From Collinsella sp. TF06-26 (lineage in GTDB: Bacteria > Actinomycetota > Coriobacteriia > Coriobacteriales > Coriobacteriaceae): DNA of 64,000 nucleotides. Below are positions 53,888 to 63,746 of this stretch, in pieces. The stretch is from the NCBI RefSeq assembly GCF_002232035.1, contig NZ_NKXR01000001.1:309396-373395 (forward strand), in the 5' to 3' direction. The translations under genes were made by a program, and so were the position numbers. A model generated the notes under the pieces. The model searched no databases, was not told the origin of the DNA, and saw only the letters and a program-made list of their open reading frames with translations. The first letter of the stretch is position 1, and each line of letters opens with the position of its first letter.

Positions 53888-55330
53888 ATGGACCAGACCG
53901 TACCCGCATACGCCACCGAGGTGGCCGATTACGGGCGCAGCCGCGACCCCGAGCCGGGTGAGGGCGCGCTCGTTAAGAACGTGCGTCCCGAATCGCCCGC
54001 ATGGGATGTGGGTATCGAGCCGGGCATGCGCGTGCTCAAGGTCAACGGCGAGCAGCTCACCGATATGATCGTGTGGCTCTGGGAGGCCGACGAAGACACC
54101 GTCGAGCTGGAGGTTTTCGACCCGCGCGACAACAGCGTCACCCCCGTGGAGCTCGACCGCTTCCCGGGAGAGGACTGGGGCCTTGAGTTCGACGGCCCCA
54201 TCTTTGACGGCATGCGCACCTGCGTGAACGCCTGCGTGTTCTGCTTTATGACGATGCTGCCCAAGGGCGGCCGCTCCACGCTCTACATCCGCGACGACGA
54301 CTACCGCCTGAGCTTTTTACAGGGTAACTTTGTCACGCTGACCAACCTTTCCGACGAGGATGTGCAAAACGTCATCGACCGCAACATGAGTCCGATGAAC
54401 GTATCGGTCCATGCCGTGAGCCCCGATGTCCGCCGCCGTATGATGGGCCGCAACGCCCAGCGCGGCATGGACGTGCTCGAGGCCATCATGGCAGCCGGCA
54501 TCGAAATCCACGCGCAGATCGTGCTGTGCCCCGGCATGAACGACGGCGAAGAACTGCTAAAGACGCTTCGCTTTTGCGAGGATCACGAACAGATCACGAG
54601 CCTGGGAATTGTGCCGCTCGGTTTTACCAAGCATCAGAACCGTTTTAGCTGGTCCTACAGCGATAAGCCCGAGCTTGCGCGCGAAACCATTGCCATGATC
54701 CGGCCTTTCCAGGACCGTGCCTTCGAGCGCTTTGGCCGCCACACCTTCCAGATGAGCGACGAGTTCTATCTGGACGCCGGCATCGAGCCGCCCGAGGCAG
54801 ACTTTTACGACGGCTACCCGCAGTACTACGACGGCATCGGCATGATCCGCTCGTATCTGGACGAGACCGACGATGTGATCGCCGCCGATGCCGAGCGCCT
54901 GACCCGCGTTCGCGAGGGAATCGCCGCCCGTGGTCAGCGCTTGCTGTGTCTCTCGGGCGCCAGCGCTCGCGATACGGTCGCGCGCTTTGTGGAATCGCCG
55001 CACGGCCTCGCCGGCATCGTCACGGCCATTAAAAACCGCTACTTTGGCGGCAACGTGGACGTGACCGGCCTCATCGTCGCCTGCGATATCTTGGAGCAGC
55101 TGCCGCAAGACCTGTCGGGGGTTATGCTCTTTGTGCCTAAGCTCATGTTCAACGCTGACGGCATGACGCTTGACGAGTATCATCGTGACGATTTACTCGC
55201 AAGCCTTACCAGTCGCGGCGCCGAGGTTCATGTGGTGTCGACCATGCCGCATGAGCTGCTCGATACCCTGGAGCACATCCTTGGCATTGTGCCTGCCGAC
55301 TCTACTAATTCCGCTGACCCTACCCATTAA
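53888..55330 (+). CDS. DUF512-family radical SAM protein
   Basis: 480 aa. PDZ-like N-terminus (SPAWDVGIEPGMRVLKVNGE), then a radical-SAM type cysteine motif CVNACVFC followed by FMTMLPKGGRSTLYIRDDDY, then the DUF512 C-terminal part (VALLVFVPKLM-like GVMLFVPKLMFN). Its reaction is not established; an iron-sulfur oxidoreductase role is suggested for the family. ATG 53888 lies two bases after ispH; the longer frame would overlap ispH. Confidence 0.87.
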   Translation: MDQTVPAYATEVADYGRSRDPEPGEGALVKNVRPESPAWDVGIEPGMRVLKVNGEQLTDMIVWLWEADEDTVELEVFDPRDNSVTPVELDRFPGEDWGLEFDGPIFDGMRTCVNACVFCFMTMLPKGGRSTLYIRDDDYRLSFLQGNFVTLTNLSDEDVQNVIDRNMSPMNVSVHAVSPDVRRRMMGRNAQRGMDVLEAIMAAGIEIHAQIVLCPGMNDGEELLKTLRFCEDHEQITSLGIVPLGFTKHQNRFSWSYSDKPELARETIAMIRPFQDRAFERFGRHTFQMSDEFYLDAGIEPPEADFYDGYPQYYDGIGMIRSYLDETDDVIAADAERLTRVREGIAARGQRLLCLSGASARDTVARFVESPHGLAGIVTAIKNRYFGGNVDVTGLIVACDILEQLPQDLSGVMLFVPKLMFNADGMTLDEYHRDDLLASLTSRGAEVHVVSTMPHELLDTLEHILGIVPADSTNSADPTH

Positions 55331-55340
55331 AGGAGAGCAG

Positions 55341-56675
55341 ATGAAACCTATCGTCGCCGTCGTCGGACGCCCCAACGTGGGCAAGTCCACGCTCGTTAAC
55401 CGCCTGGCCCAGACCTCGGACGCCATCGTCCACGAGTCGCGCGGCGTCACGCGCGACCGCTCGTATCACACGGCCGATTGGAACGGCCGCGAGTTCACCA
55501 TCGTCGACACGGGCGGCATCGAGCCGCTCAAGAGCGACGACGTCTTTGCCACGTCCATTCGCGACCAGGCCCTTGCCGCCGCCGAGGAAGCCGCCGTCAT
55601 CCTGTTTGTGGTCGACGGCCGCACCGGCGTCACCGAGGAAGACGAGTCGGTCGCCCGCATGCTCAAGCGCTCCGACAAGCCGGTCTTTCTGCTGGTGAAC
55701 AAGCTCGACAACCCCGATCGCGAGAACGACAACATCTGGGAGTTCTATTCGCTCGGCATCGGTGAGCCCACGCCGCTCTCGGCCCTGCACGGCCACGGCA
55801 CGGGCGACCTGCTCGACGACATCGTGGCCCTGCTCCCCGAGGAAGAGGACGAGGTCGCCGACGAGTTCCCCGATGCGCTGAACGTGGCCATCATCGGCCG
55901 CCCCAATGCCGGTAAGTCGTCGCTGTTCAACCGCATTCTGGGCGCCGACCGCTCCATCGTGTCCAACATTGCCGGCACCACGCGCGACGCCATCGATACC
56001 GTCGTCGAGCGCGACGGCAAGCACTACCGTATGGTCGACACCGCGGGCATTCGCAAGAAGAGCACCGTATACGAGAACATCGAGTACTACTCCATGGTCC
56101 GCGGCCTGCGCGCCATCGACCGCGCCGACGTAGCGCTGCTCGTCGTCGACGCCTCCGTGGGCGTCACCGAGCAGGACCAGAAGGTCATGGGTCTTGCCAT
56201 CGAGCGCGGCTGCGCCATCGTGGTGCTGCTCAACAAGTGGGATCTGCTCGACGATGACCGCAAGCGCGAGGCCTGCATGGAGACCGTCGACCGCCGTCTG
56301 GGCGTCATGGCTCCCTGGGCCCAGTACCTGCGCATCTCTGCCCTCACCGGTCGCAGCGTCGAGAAGATCTGGGCCATGGTCGACGCCGCCGAGAAGACGC
56401 GTTCGCAAAAGATCACCACCTCGCGACTCAACACGTTCCTCACCGACCTGCGCGAGTTTGGCCACACCGTGGTTGACGGCAAGCGCCGCCTGCGCATGCA
56501 CTACGTGACCCAGACGGGCGTCAACCCGCCGACGTTCACGTTCTTCGTCAACCACAGCGACCTGGTCAACGACACCTACCAGCGCTATGTGGAGAACCGC
56601 ATGCGCTCGACCTTCGACTTTGCCGGCACGCCCATCCGACTCTTCTTTAGGAAGAAGGAGCAAAAGGATGCTTAA
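55341..56675 (+). CDS. der: GTPase Der (EngA), ribosome assembly
   Basis: 444 aa with two G domains and a C-terminal KH-like domain. G1 motifs: GRPNVGKSTLVNRL and GRPNAGKSSLFNRI; G3: DTGGI and DTAGI; G4: NKLD and NKWD. Required for 50S subunit maturation. ATG 55341 follows AAAGGAGAGC; upstream in-frame codons lie in the DUF512 gene. Confidence 0.97.
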   Translation: MKPIVAVVGRPNVGKSTLVNRLAQTSDAIVHESRGVTRDRSYHTADWNGREFTIVDTGGIEPLKSDDVFATSIRDQALAAAEEAAVILFVVDGRTGVTEEDESVARMLKRSDKPVFLLVNKLDNPDRENDNIWEFYSLGIGEPTPLSALHGHGTGDLLDDIVALLPEEEDEVADEFPDALNVAIIGRPNAGKSSLFNRILGADRSIVSNIAGTTRDAIDTVVERDGKHYRMVDTAGIRKKSTVYENIEYYSMVRGLRAIDRADVALLVVDASVGVTEQDQKVMGLAIERGCAIVVLLNKWDLLDDDRKREACMETVDRRLGVMAPWAQYLRISALTGRSVEKIWAMVDAAEKTRSQKITTSRLNTFLTDLREFGHTVVDGKRRLRMHYVTQTGVNPPTFTFFVNHSDLVNDTYQRYVENRMRSTFDFAGTPIRLFFRKKEQKDA

Positions 56676-57351
56676 TCCGATTCTGCTGACCGCCATCTGC
56701 GCCGTGGTCTCGTTCTTCATCGGAGCGATTCCGTTTGGCCTGATCCTGGGCCGCGTGTTTAATCACACCGACATTCGCAAGGCGGGCTCCGGCAACATCG
56801 GCACCACCAATGCGCTGCGCGTGGCCGGCCCCAAGGTGGCAGCGCTCACGCTGCTACTCGACTGCCTGAAGGGCGCCATCTGTGTCCTCATCGCCCGCCC
56901 GCTCATCGCCGATCTGGGCTATGGTTTTCCGCCGAACATCATGGCGCCTGGAGCCCCCGGCGATTGGATGCTCGGCGTCATCTGCCTGGCGGCCGTATGG
57001 GGCCACATCTTCTCGCCGTACCTCAACTTCCACGGCGGCAAGGGCATCGCGGTCGGTCTGGGCGTGATTCTTGCCTGGTACTGGCCCATTGGCCTGTCGC
57101 TGCTGGGCATGTTTATCGTGGCAGTTGCCATCACTAAGTACGTGTCGTTGGGCTCACTTGCCGCCGCCGTCGGTCTTCCCATCGCCGCTTGTGCGGTCTT
57201 TCCGTACAGCAGCCTGGGCCTTAAGTTTTGCATGGCGATGATCGGCATCACCGTGGTGTGGGCCCACCGCGCGAACATCAAAAAGCTCATGACCGGTAAG
57301 GAGTCCAAGCTCTCGTTTACCAAGCGCGTCACCGAGCCCGACGATAAGTAG
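56668..57351 (+). CDS. plsY: Glycerol-3-phosphate acyltransferase PlsY
   Basis: Uses acyl-phosphate to acylate glycerol-3-phosphate. 227 aa, five membrane helices. Conserved motifs: GSGNIGTTNALR, FHGGKGIAVGLG, and a third GSLAAAVGLP-like loop. ATG 56668 overlaps der by 8 bases. Together with plsC and gpsA nearby it covers the early phosphatidic-acid pathway. Confidence 0.95.
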   Translation: MLNPILLTAICAVVSFFIGAIPFGLILGRVFNHTDIRKAGSGNIGTTNALRVAGPKVAALTLLLDCLKGAICVLIARPLIADLGYGFPPNIMAPGAPGDWMLGVICLAAVWGHIFSPYLNFHGGKGIAVGLGVILAWYWPIGLSLLGMFIVAVAITKYVSLGSLAAAVGLPIAACAVFPYSSLGLKFCMAMIGITVVWAHRANIKKLMTGKESKLSFTKRVTEPDDK

Positions 57352-57360
57352 GAGAGAGTC

Positions 57361-58368
57361 ATGAATGTTGCGCTGATTGGCTCCGGCTCCTGGGGAACCG
57401 CCGTCGCCGGCCTTGCCGCCGCGCGAGCCGAGCGCGTGACCATGTGGGCCCATAGCGAGCAGACGGCCGCCGGCATCAACGGCGAGCACCGCAACCCGCG
57501 CTATCTGGTGGGATATGAGCTACCGGAAAACGTTGTCGCCACGACGGACTTGGCCCAGGCGCTCGACGGCGCCGATGCGATCATCTTTGCCGTACCCTCC
57601 ACGCACTTGCGCGACGTGTGCCATCGGGCGGCGCCGATCATCGCGGACGAGACGCCGGTGCTGTGCCTCACCAAGGGTATCGAGCCCGAGTCCGGCCTGC
57701 TCATGAGCGAGGTCATTGCCAGCGAGATCGGCAACGAGGCGCGCGTGGCGGCGCTCTCGGGCCCCAACCATGCCGAGGAAATCTGCCGCGGCGGACTTTC
57801 TGCCGCCGTCATCGCCAGCGAAGACCCTCAGATAGGGGAGACCTTTAAGGACCTGCTCCTGTCAACCGCCTTCCGCATCTACCTGTCGCAGGACATGACC
57901 GGTGTCGAGGTCTGCGGTGCCATGAAAAACGTCATCGCCATCGTGTGCGGTATCTCCGCCGGTACCGGCGCGGGCGACAACACGCTCGCCCTTATCATGA
58001 CGCGCGGCCTGGCCGAGATCAGCCGACTGGTGCACGCTCGCGGCGGGCAGGCCATAACCTGCATGGGACTTGCCGGCATGGGCGACCTCATCGCCACCTG
58101 TACCTCGGAGCATTCGCGCAACCGTACCTTTGGTTACGAGTTTGCCAACGGCGTGTCGCTCGACGAGTACCAAGAGCGCACACATATGGTGGTCGAGGGC
58201 GCCGTCGCGGCCCGCAGCGTGAGCGAGCTCGCCCGTTCACTGGGTGTAGACATTCCGCTCACCTTTGCCGTGGAGCAAACGCTCTACAACGGTGTTACTT
58301 TGGATAGGGCGCTCGAGATTCTCACTGACCGCGTCCCATCGCAAGAGTTCTACGGGCTCAACGACTAG
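57361..58368 (+). CDS. gpsA: Glycerol-3-phosphate dehydrogenase (NAD(P)+)
   Basis: Makes sn-glycerol-3-phosphate from dihydroxyacetone phosphate. 335 aa: nucleotide loop GSGSWGTAVAGLAA, AVPSTHLRDV, LSGPNHAEEICRG, catalytic Lys in GAMKNVIAIVCGISAG, and GLAGMGDLIATCTSEHSRN. It supplies the substrate of PlsY encoded 9 bases upstream. Confidence 0.96.
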   Translation: MNVALIGSGSWGTAVAGLAAARAERVTMWAHSEQTAAGINGEHRNPRYLVGYELPENVVATTDLAQALDGADAIIFAVPSTHLRDVCHRAAPIIADETPVLCLTKGIEPESGLLMSEVIASEIGNEARVAALSGPNHAEEICRGGLSAAVIASEDPQIGETFKDLLLSTAFRIYLSQDMTGVEVCGAMKNVIAIVCGISAGTGAGDNTLALIMTRGLAEISRLVHARGGQAITCMGLAGMGDLIATCTSEHSRNRTFGYEFANGVSLDEYQERTHMVVEGAVAARSVSELARSLGVDIPLTFAVEQTLYNGVTLDRALEILTDRVPSQEFYGLND

Positions 58369-58386
58369 CGCAGAAAGGCTACTACC

Positions 58387-59058
58387 ATGGGTACCATTAA
58401 AATCGCTCCGTCCGTCCTTTCGGCCGACATGGCCAACCTTAAGGGCGAACTCGATAAGATCGCCGGTGCCGACTATGTGCACTTCGACGTCATGGACGGT
58501 CACTTTACCGGCAATCTCACCTTTGGCGTCGACATCCTCAAGGCCGTCAAGCGCTCCACCGACGTGCCGGTCGACGCACACCTCATGGTTTCGAACCCCG
58601 ACGAGACCGTCGATTGGTATGCCGATGCCGGCGCCGATATGATTACCGTGCACTACGAGGCCTCTACGCACCTGCACCGCACGCTCACGCACCTGCAGCA
58701 GCGCGGCGTCAAGGCCGGCGTGGTGCTCAACCCCGCAACGCCCGTTTGCGTGCTCGAGAGTATCATCGAGGTCGTCGATATCGTGCTGCTGATGAGCGTG
58801 AACCCCGGTTTTGGCGGCCAGAGCTTTATCCCGGGCACCATCGCCAAACTGCACGAGCTCAAGGCCATGTGCGAGCGCCACGGCGTGTCGCCCCTGATCG
58901 AGGTCGACGGCGGCATCTCTTCTAAGAATATCGCCGAGGTCGTCAAGGCCGGCGCCGATGTCTTAGTGGCAGGCTCCGCCGTATTTAAGTCCGAAGATCC
59001 CGCCGCCGAGGTTGCGCTGCTGCAGAAGCTGGGCAACGAAGCCACACAGGAGGCATAA
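58387..59058 (+). CDS. rpe: Ribulose-phosphate 3-epimerase
   Basis: Pentose phosphate enzyme, 223 aa TIM barrel. Metal and active-site residues: SVLSADMANL, HFDVMDGHFTGNLTFG, DAHLMVSNPDE, SVNPGFGGQSF and IEVDGGISSKN. The usual F-V-P-N after DG is H-F-T-G-N here, a minor change. ATG 58387 follows AGAAAGGC. Confidence 0.95.
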   Translation: MGTIKIAPSVLSADMANLKGELDKIAGADYVHFDVMDGHFTGNLTFGVDILKAVKRSTDVPVDAHLMVSNPDETVDWYADAGADMITVHYEASTHLHRTLTHLQQRGVKAGVVLNPATPVCVLESIIEVVDIVLLMSVNPGFGGQSFIPGTIAKLHELKAMCERHGVSPLIEVDGGISSKNIAEVVKAGADVLVAGSAVFKSEDPAAEVALLQKLGNEATQEA

Positions 59059-59064
59059 ACCCTT

Positions 59065-60243
59065 ATGACCGCAGGTCAAAACCGCATACCCGTGAATCTT
59101 GACTATGCCGCCTCGACGCCCATGCGCGCCGAGGCGCGCCTTGCGCAGCGCGAATATGACGACAGCGAGCTTGCCGGCGTCAACCCTAACTCGCTGCATT
59201 CGCTCGGCCGCAAGGCCGCCGCACGCCTGGAAGTCGCCCGTCGCGAGATAGCCCGTAGCTTTGGCGCACGCGTTCGCCCGTCCGAGATCATCCTTACCAA
59301 CGGCGGCACTGAGGCTAACCAGCTGGCTCTGCTCGGTCTTGCCGAGGGCGCTCGCCAGCGCGATCGCAAGCGCGACCGTGTCATCGTTTCGGCCATCGAG
59401 CACGATTCGATTCTGGACAACCTGCCGCTGCTGCGTGCCGCCGGCTTTACCGTCGACCTGGTGCAGCCCTGCCGCGCGGGCTACATTGAGCCTGCCGCGC
59501 TTGTCGAGCTGTTGGGCGACGATGTTGCGCTTGTGAGCGTTATGGTCGCCAACAACGAAACCGGCGTGGTGCAGCCCATCCGCGAGCTGGCCACCGCCGC
59601 ACATGCTGCCGGCGCCTTATTTCATACCGATGCCATCCAGGGCTACTTGCATATTCCGCTCGATGTCACCGAGCTGGGCGTCGACGCTATGACCGTTGCC
59701 GCGCACAAGATCGGCGGCCCTGTGGCTTCCGGCGCGCTCTACCTTAAGAACCGCACGCCGCTGCGTCCGCGCATCTTTGGCGGTGGACAGGAAGCCGGCC
59801 GTCGTGCCGGTACGCAGGATCTGCGCACGCAGCTGGCTTTTGCCGCTGCCGCCAGCACGCTGGCGCCCCACGTGGCCCAGGAGCGCGCGGAACTGCAGAC
59901 CTTGTCCGACAAGCTCTACTCCACGCTTACGGCCCATCCTCGCATTCACGCCACAATGGGCGACTACGCGCAGGCAGATCGTCTGCCAGGCATGGTTTCA
60001 ATCTACGTTGACGGCATGGACTCCGAAGAGCTCATTATCAAGCTCGATGCCGCCGGCTTTGAGGTTTCGGCCGGATCAGCTTGCTCGAGCGGCAACATGG
60101 ACCCGAGCCACGTGCTCAGCGCCATGGGCATTGGTCGCGAGCAGGCACTGGGCGCACTGCGCATCTCCTTCGATGACCGCGTGAACCCTGCCGACCTAAA
60201 TGAGTTCGCCCAGACGCTGCTCTCGATCGTAGGTGCCGCATGA
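59065..60243 (+). CDS. Cysteine desulfurase (NifS/IscS-like)
   Basis: PLP enzyme that takes sulfur from cysteine. 392 aa: LDYAASTPMRAEA, NPNSLHSLGRKAA, TNGGTEANQLAL, VMVANNETGVVQP, FHTDAIQGYLH, PLP lysine in AAHKIGGPVASG, and the active-site Cys in SAGSACSSGNMDPSHVL. No IscU or tRNA-modifying partner is adjacent, so its sulfur acceptor is not clear. It overlaps the next gene by 4 bases (ATGA). Confidence 0.92.
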   Translation: MTAGQNRIPVNLDYAASTPMRAEARLAQREYDDSELAGVNPNSLHSLGRKAAARLEVARREIARSFGARVRPSEIILTNGGTEANQLALLGLAEGARQRDRKRDRVIVSAIEHDSILDNLPLLRAAGFTVDLVQPCRAGYIEPAALVELLGDDVALVSVMVANNETGVVQPIRELATAAHAAGALFHTDAIQGYLHIPLDVTELGVDAMTVAAHKIGGPVASGALYLKNRTPLRPRIFGGGQEAGRRAGTQDLRTQLAFAAAASTLAPHVAQERAELQTLSDKLYSTLTAHPRIHATMGDYAQADRLPGMVSIYVDGMDSEELIIKLDAAGFEVSAGSACSSGNMDPSHVLSAMGIGREQALGALRISFDDRVNPADLNEFAQTLLSIVGAA

Positions 60244-61049
60244 TCGTCTCCGAACTTGAATGTGCGCTGCTGGCGCGCTACCCCAAGGCGGACGCCGAGG
60301 GCTGGGATCACGTAGGGCTATCTGTGGGAGATCCCGCTGCCAAGATCACCGGTGTTGCCTGCGCGCTTGACGCCACCAGGGCCAACGTGCACGGCGCCCT
60401 GAATTCCGGCGCCAACGTGCTGCTGACGCATCATCCCATCTATATCAAGGCGCCCGAGGCCTTTTGTCCGGCCGATTCCGCGCGTCCCCAGTGCAGCGCT
60501 GCGCTGTACGAGGCAGCTCGTTGTGGCGTGAGCATCATCTCGCTTCACACCAACCTGGACCGCTCGCACGAAGCGCGCGTTAGCCTGAGTGAGTTGTTGG
60601 GCGCTGAGCCCATGAGCTCGCTGGAGCATGTAGACGAGCCTGAGCTCACCGGTCTTGGCGCACTCGCGACCCTCCACGACGCCTGCAACCTGCGCGATCT
60701 CGCCAACCGTGCCGCCATGGCGTTTGGAAGCGACCCGCGCGTATGGGGCGATGCCGATCGCCCGTGCCGCGCCCTCGCCATTTTGGGAGGCTCTCTTGGC
60801 GACTTTGGAGAGCTCGCCATCGCCGCAGGCGCTGATGCTATTGTGACCGGAGAGGCCGGCTACCACGTGGCGCAGGACCTTGCTTTGCGTGGGCTACCGG
60901 TGATCTTGCTCGGCCACGACCGCTCCGAAGAGCCGTTCGTGGATATCTTGATGAACTCTGCAGTTGACGCCGGGGTCGACCCCCGTCATGCGATTAAAAT
61001 ACTGAACCCTTGCCAATGGTGGACTGTGACAAAAGGAGAGAACTTATGA
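60240..61049 (+). CDS. Nif3-like dinuclear metal-centre protein
   Basis: 269 aa. Metal ligands are seen in LLTHHPIYIK, SLHTNLDRS, and the C-terminal TGEAGYHVAQDLALRG with LGHDRSEEPF. The family's enzymatic role is not settled (GTP cyclohydrolase-like activity has been proposed for some). Often next to a zinc-ribbon coiled-coil gene, as here. Confidence 0.9.
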   Translation: MIVSELECALLARYPKADAEGWDHVGLSVGDPAAKITGVACALDATRANVHGALNSGANVLLTHHPIYIKAPEAFCPADSARPQCSAALYEAARCGVSIISLHTNLDRSHEARVSLSELLGAEPMSSLEHVDEPELTGLGALATLHDACNLRDLANRAAMAFGSDPRVWGDADRPCRALAILGGSLGDFGELAIAAGADAIVTGEAGYHVAQDLALRGLPVILLGHDRSEEPFVDILMNSAVDAGVDPRHAIKILNPCQWWTVTKGENL

Positions 61050-61765
61050 GCGCCGGCGCTACGCTACTCAAGCTGCAACAGATCGATTTGGAGCTCGCCC
61101 GCAACAAGAGCGAACTTGCCAATATGCCGGAGCTCAAGGAGCTCGCCTCCAAACGTAAGACCTATGTGAAGCTCAAGTCCGAGATGACCAAGCTCTACGC
61201 CCAGCGCAAGGACCTAGACATTGAGCTCGACGATCTCAACACCACCGAGATTCAAACCAACAACGCCATCGAGGCCGCCAAGAAGCGCCACGTCGACGGC
61301 TCTGACTACCGCGAGGTCCAGGATCTGGAAAACGAGCTCGCCACCCTGGCCAAACGCCTGGATAAGATCGAGCATACCCGCAAGGACGTCATCGTCGATC
61401 ATAAGGAAGCGCTTGACCGCGAGGCTCGCGCGCAGGCCATCATCGCCAAGTTCGAGGAGGGCGTGAAGGCTGACACCAAGGCCGCACGAGCCAAGGCCGC
61501 CGACCTGCAGGCCCAGATTGATGCCGCCACCAAGGAGCGCACCGCCCTTGCCGCCACGCTGCCGACTGACGTGCTCACCGATTACGAGCGCCTGCTTAAG
61601 CAGTTCCGCGGCCTGGCCGTCGAGACCATCCAGGGCAACATCCCCACGGTCTGCCATACCGCGCTGCAGGCATCGTCCATGAGCGACCTCAACCACGACG
61701 GTAGTGAGATTACGCACTGCCCGTATTGCCACCGCCTGCTCGTGCTCCCCAGCAAGGAAGCTTAA
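61046..61765 (+). CDS. Coiled-coil protein with C-terminal zinc-ribbon-like end
   Basis: 239 aa, long antiparallel coiled coil (residues about 5-165, e.g. LKLQQIDLELARNKSELANM). The C-terminal segment has CHTALQASSM and HCPYCHRLLVL. The family usually has two CxxC pairs; here the first pair has a single Cys (PTVCHTAL), so zinc binding may be altered. ATG 61046 follows AAAGGAGAG. It is the usual neighbour of nif3-like genes. Confidence 0.85.
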   Translation: MSAGATLLKLQQIDLELARNKSELANMPELKELASKRKTYVKLKSEMTKLYAQRKDLDIELDDLNTTEIQTNNAIEAAKKRHVDGSDYREVQDLENELATLAKRLDKIEHTRKDVIVDHKEALDREARAQAIIAKFEEGVKADTKAARAKAADLQAQIDAATKERTALAATLPTDVLTDYERLLKQFRGLAVETIQGNIPTVCHTALQASSMSDLNHDGSEITHCPYCHRLLVLPSKEA

Positions 61766-62983
61766 ATGATGACGGCGGCACCCAACAATTCAATGCAACT
61801 TGAGGGAAAAACGATCCTGCTGGGCATTACCGGCGGGATCGCCGCCTATAAGTCGTGCAATATCGTGCGCCTGCTGCAAAAGCGCGGCGCACGCGTCAAG
61901 GTCGTTATGAGCGAGCATGCCACGGAGTTTGTGGGCCCGCTCACCTTCCGCGCGCTCACCAATGAGCCGGTTGCTGTAGGTCTGTTCGATGACCCCTCCG
62001 ACCCCATCCACCACATTTCGCTTGCGCAGGAGCCCGACCTGGTGGTCGTGGCACCCACGACGGCCAATATCATCGCTAAGATGGCCAACGGCATTGCCGA
62101 TGACCTTATCTCCACGACGCTGCTCGCCACGCCGCGACCCATTGTGATCGCGCCTGCCATGAACAATGGCATGTGGAAGGCGCCGGCGACGCAGGCCAAC
62201 ATGGCCACGCTGCGCGACAGAGGCGTGCATGTGGTGGGACCCGGCAGCGGCTACCTTGCCTGTGGCGACGTGGACACAGGCCGCATGAGCGAGCCCCAGG
62301 ACATCGTCGAGGCTGTCTGTGAGGTGCTCAACCCCGCGCCTCAAGACCTGGCAGACAAGCGCATCGTGATTACCGCCGGCCCCACGCACGAACCGATCGA
62401 CCCGGTGAGATTCATTGGCAACCGTTCTTCAGGCAAGATGGGCATCGCCCTGGCGGGGGAGGCCGCACGCCGCGGTGCCGAGGTCACGCTCGTGTTGGGA
62501 CCGACATCGCTCGATATTCCCCGCGGCGTGGAGTGCGTGCGCGTGCAGACCGCCGCAGAGATGCTCCAGGCGGCCCTGAGCGCCTTCCAGACGGCCGATG
62601 CGGCCATTTGCGCGGCTGCCGTCGCCGACTACACCCCCGCGGCCCCTGCGGACCATAAGCTCAAAAAGGCCAACGAGCGCTTGGATCGCATCGAACTGGT
62701 CGAAACGGTCGATATTTTGGCCGAGCTCTCGCGCCAGAAGGGCGAGCGATGCGTGATCGGATTTGCGGCCGAGACTGATAACGTTGTCGAGTACGCTGAG
62801 CGCAAATTGGCCCGCAAGGGTTGCGATGCAATTATCGCCAACGATGTCTCGCGCGCCGATTCGGGCTTTGGAACCGACACCAATAAGGCCTGGATTGTTA
62901 GCACAGCAGGGACGCAGGAACTTCCCGTACTAACAAAACCCCAGCTCGCAGATACAATTTTGGACTTGCTTCAAAATTTGTAA
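61766..62983 (+). CDS. coaBC: Phosphopantothenoylcysteine decarboxylase/synthetase
   Basis: Bifunctional coenzyme A enzyme, 405 aa. CoaC part: LGITGGIAAYKSCNIVRLLQ, APTTANIIAKMANGIADDL, and the substrate-clamp region PAMNNGMWKAPATQ. CoaB part: ITAGPTHEPIDPVRFIGNRS, AAAVADYTPAAPADHKLKK, and GFAAETDN. It starts immediately after the zinc-ribbon stop; a second ATG is adjacent (61769). Confidence 0.96.
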   Translation: MMTAAPNNSMQLEGKTILLGITGGIAAYKSCNIVRLLQKRGARVKVVMSEHATEFVGPLTFRALTNEPVAVGLFDDPSDPIHHISLAQEPDLVVVAPTTANIIAKMANGIADDLISTTLLATPRPIVIAPAMNNGMWKAPATQANMATLRDRGVHVVGPGSGYLACGDVDTGRMSEPQDIVEAVCEVLNPAPQDLADKRIVITAGPTHEPIDPVRFIGNRSSGKMGIALAGEAARRGAEVTLVLGPTSLDIPRGVECVRVQTAAEMLQAALSAFQTADAAICAAAVADYTPAAPADHKLKKANERLDRIELVETVDILAELSRQKGERCVIGFAAETDNVVEYAERKLARKGCDAIIANDVSRADSGFGTDTNKAWIVSTAGTQELPVLTKPQLADTILDLLQNL

Positions 62984-62991
62984 AAAAGTTC

Positions 62992-63021
62992 TTGCACAAG
63001 TCTAAAGTTTCGGGTTAATAT
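62992..63021 (+). promoter_or_regulatory. Promoter of tRNA-Pro
   Basis: TTGCAC (62992-62997), an 18-base spacer, TAATAT (63016-63021), 43 bases before the tRNA. Confidence 0.65.
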
Positions 63022-63063
63022 ACTCCCTGTTGCGAGCGAGAGCAGAGCAACAAACAAAAGCTT

Positions 63064-63140
<77 letters not shown>

Positions 63141-63150
63141 GAAGTTTGCA

Positions 63151-63179
63151 GGTCAGGCACCTAGTGCCTGACCTTTTTT
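63151..63179 (+). terminator. Terminator after tRNA-Pro
   Basis: GGTCAGGCAC/GTGCCTGACC perfect 10-bp stem, CTA loop, six T residues. The sequence from 63180 to 63607 has no gene I can support. Confidence 0.92.
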
Positions 63180-63607
63180 GTTTTAAGCAATTGCTTAATT
63201 TTGTTTAAGCAACAGGGTGCCAAAAATCTACCTGCGCGATAATCGCCTTTTGCGGCTACTTGCGCGTTTTGCACACGCTTGAGCCGATTTATTAACGCGA
63301 TATGAATCTACATACGCGTAACTGGTATGCAGCCGAGTACAGGCTGTATTTATCGCGGCGATTAACACAGATATAGCGACTATAACGGACAAGCGTGTCG
63401 CTGTATTTATTCCAGTAGTTCACTTGATCGGTGGACAAGTGGGCTGTTGCAACGAAACGCCAAGCAGGATGGGCTCTATACGAGGACGCCGCAGGGTAAT
63501 GGCGGGGGAGTGCAGCAGGCGCTCTGAGAGCCGCTGTATGACCCCATGTCTCCTCAACTCGATAATTTGTGTTTCAAGCCACGAATCAGTCGAGCAATTG
63601 CCAAAAG

Positions 63608-63640
63608 AAAGGCCCATGCAGGATTGCACGGGCCTTACAT
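63608..63640 (-). terminator. Terminator of the histidine kinase gene
   Basis: On the minus strand AAGGCCCGTGCA pairs with TGCATGGGCCTT (one mismatch), followed by TCTTTT. About 107 bases beyond the kinase stop. Confidence 0.7.
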
Positions 63641-63746
63641 CAGATCAAATTTGAGCTAGAAGCACCAAGCGGGGCAGACGCAACACCATCTCGTCGCGGC
63701 CTCGGCGAGCGACATATCGCAGTCGAGGTAGACATCGAGGAAATCG

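Noticed and set aside
55320..56720. 466-aa minus-strand open frame opposite der
   Set aside because: Antisense shadow of a highly conserved GTPase gene; no start signal and no recognisable domain.
63424..63654. Short open frames in the 63.2-63.7 kb gap
   Set aside because: No ribosome sites or domain features; the longest overlaps the terminator hairpin of the opposite-strand kinase gene.
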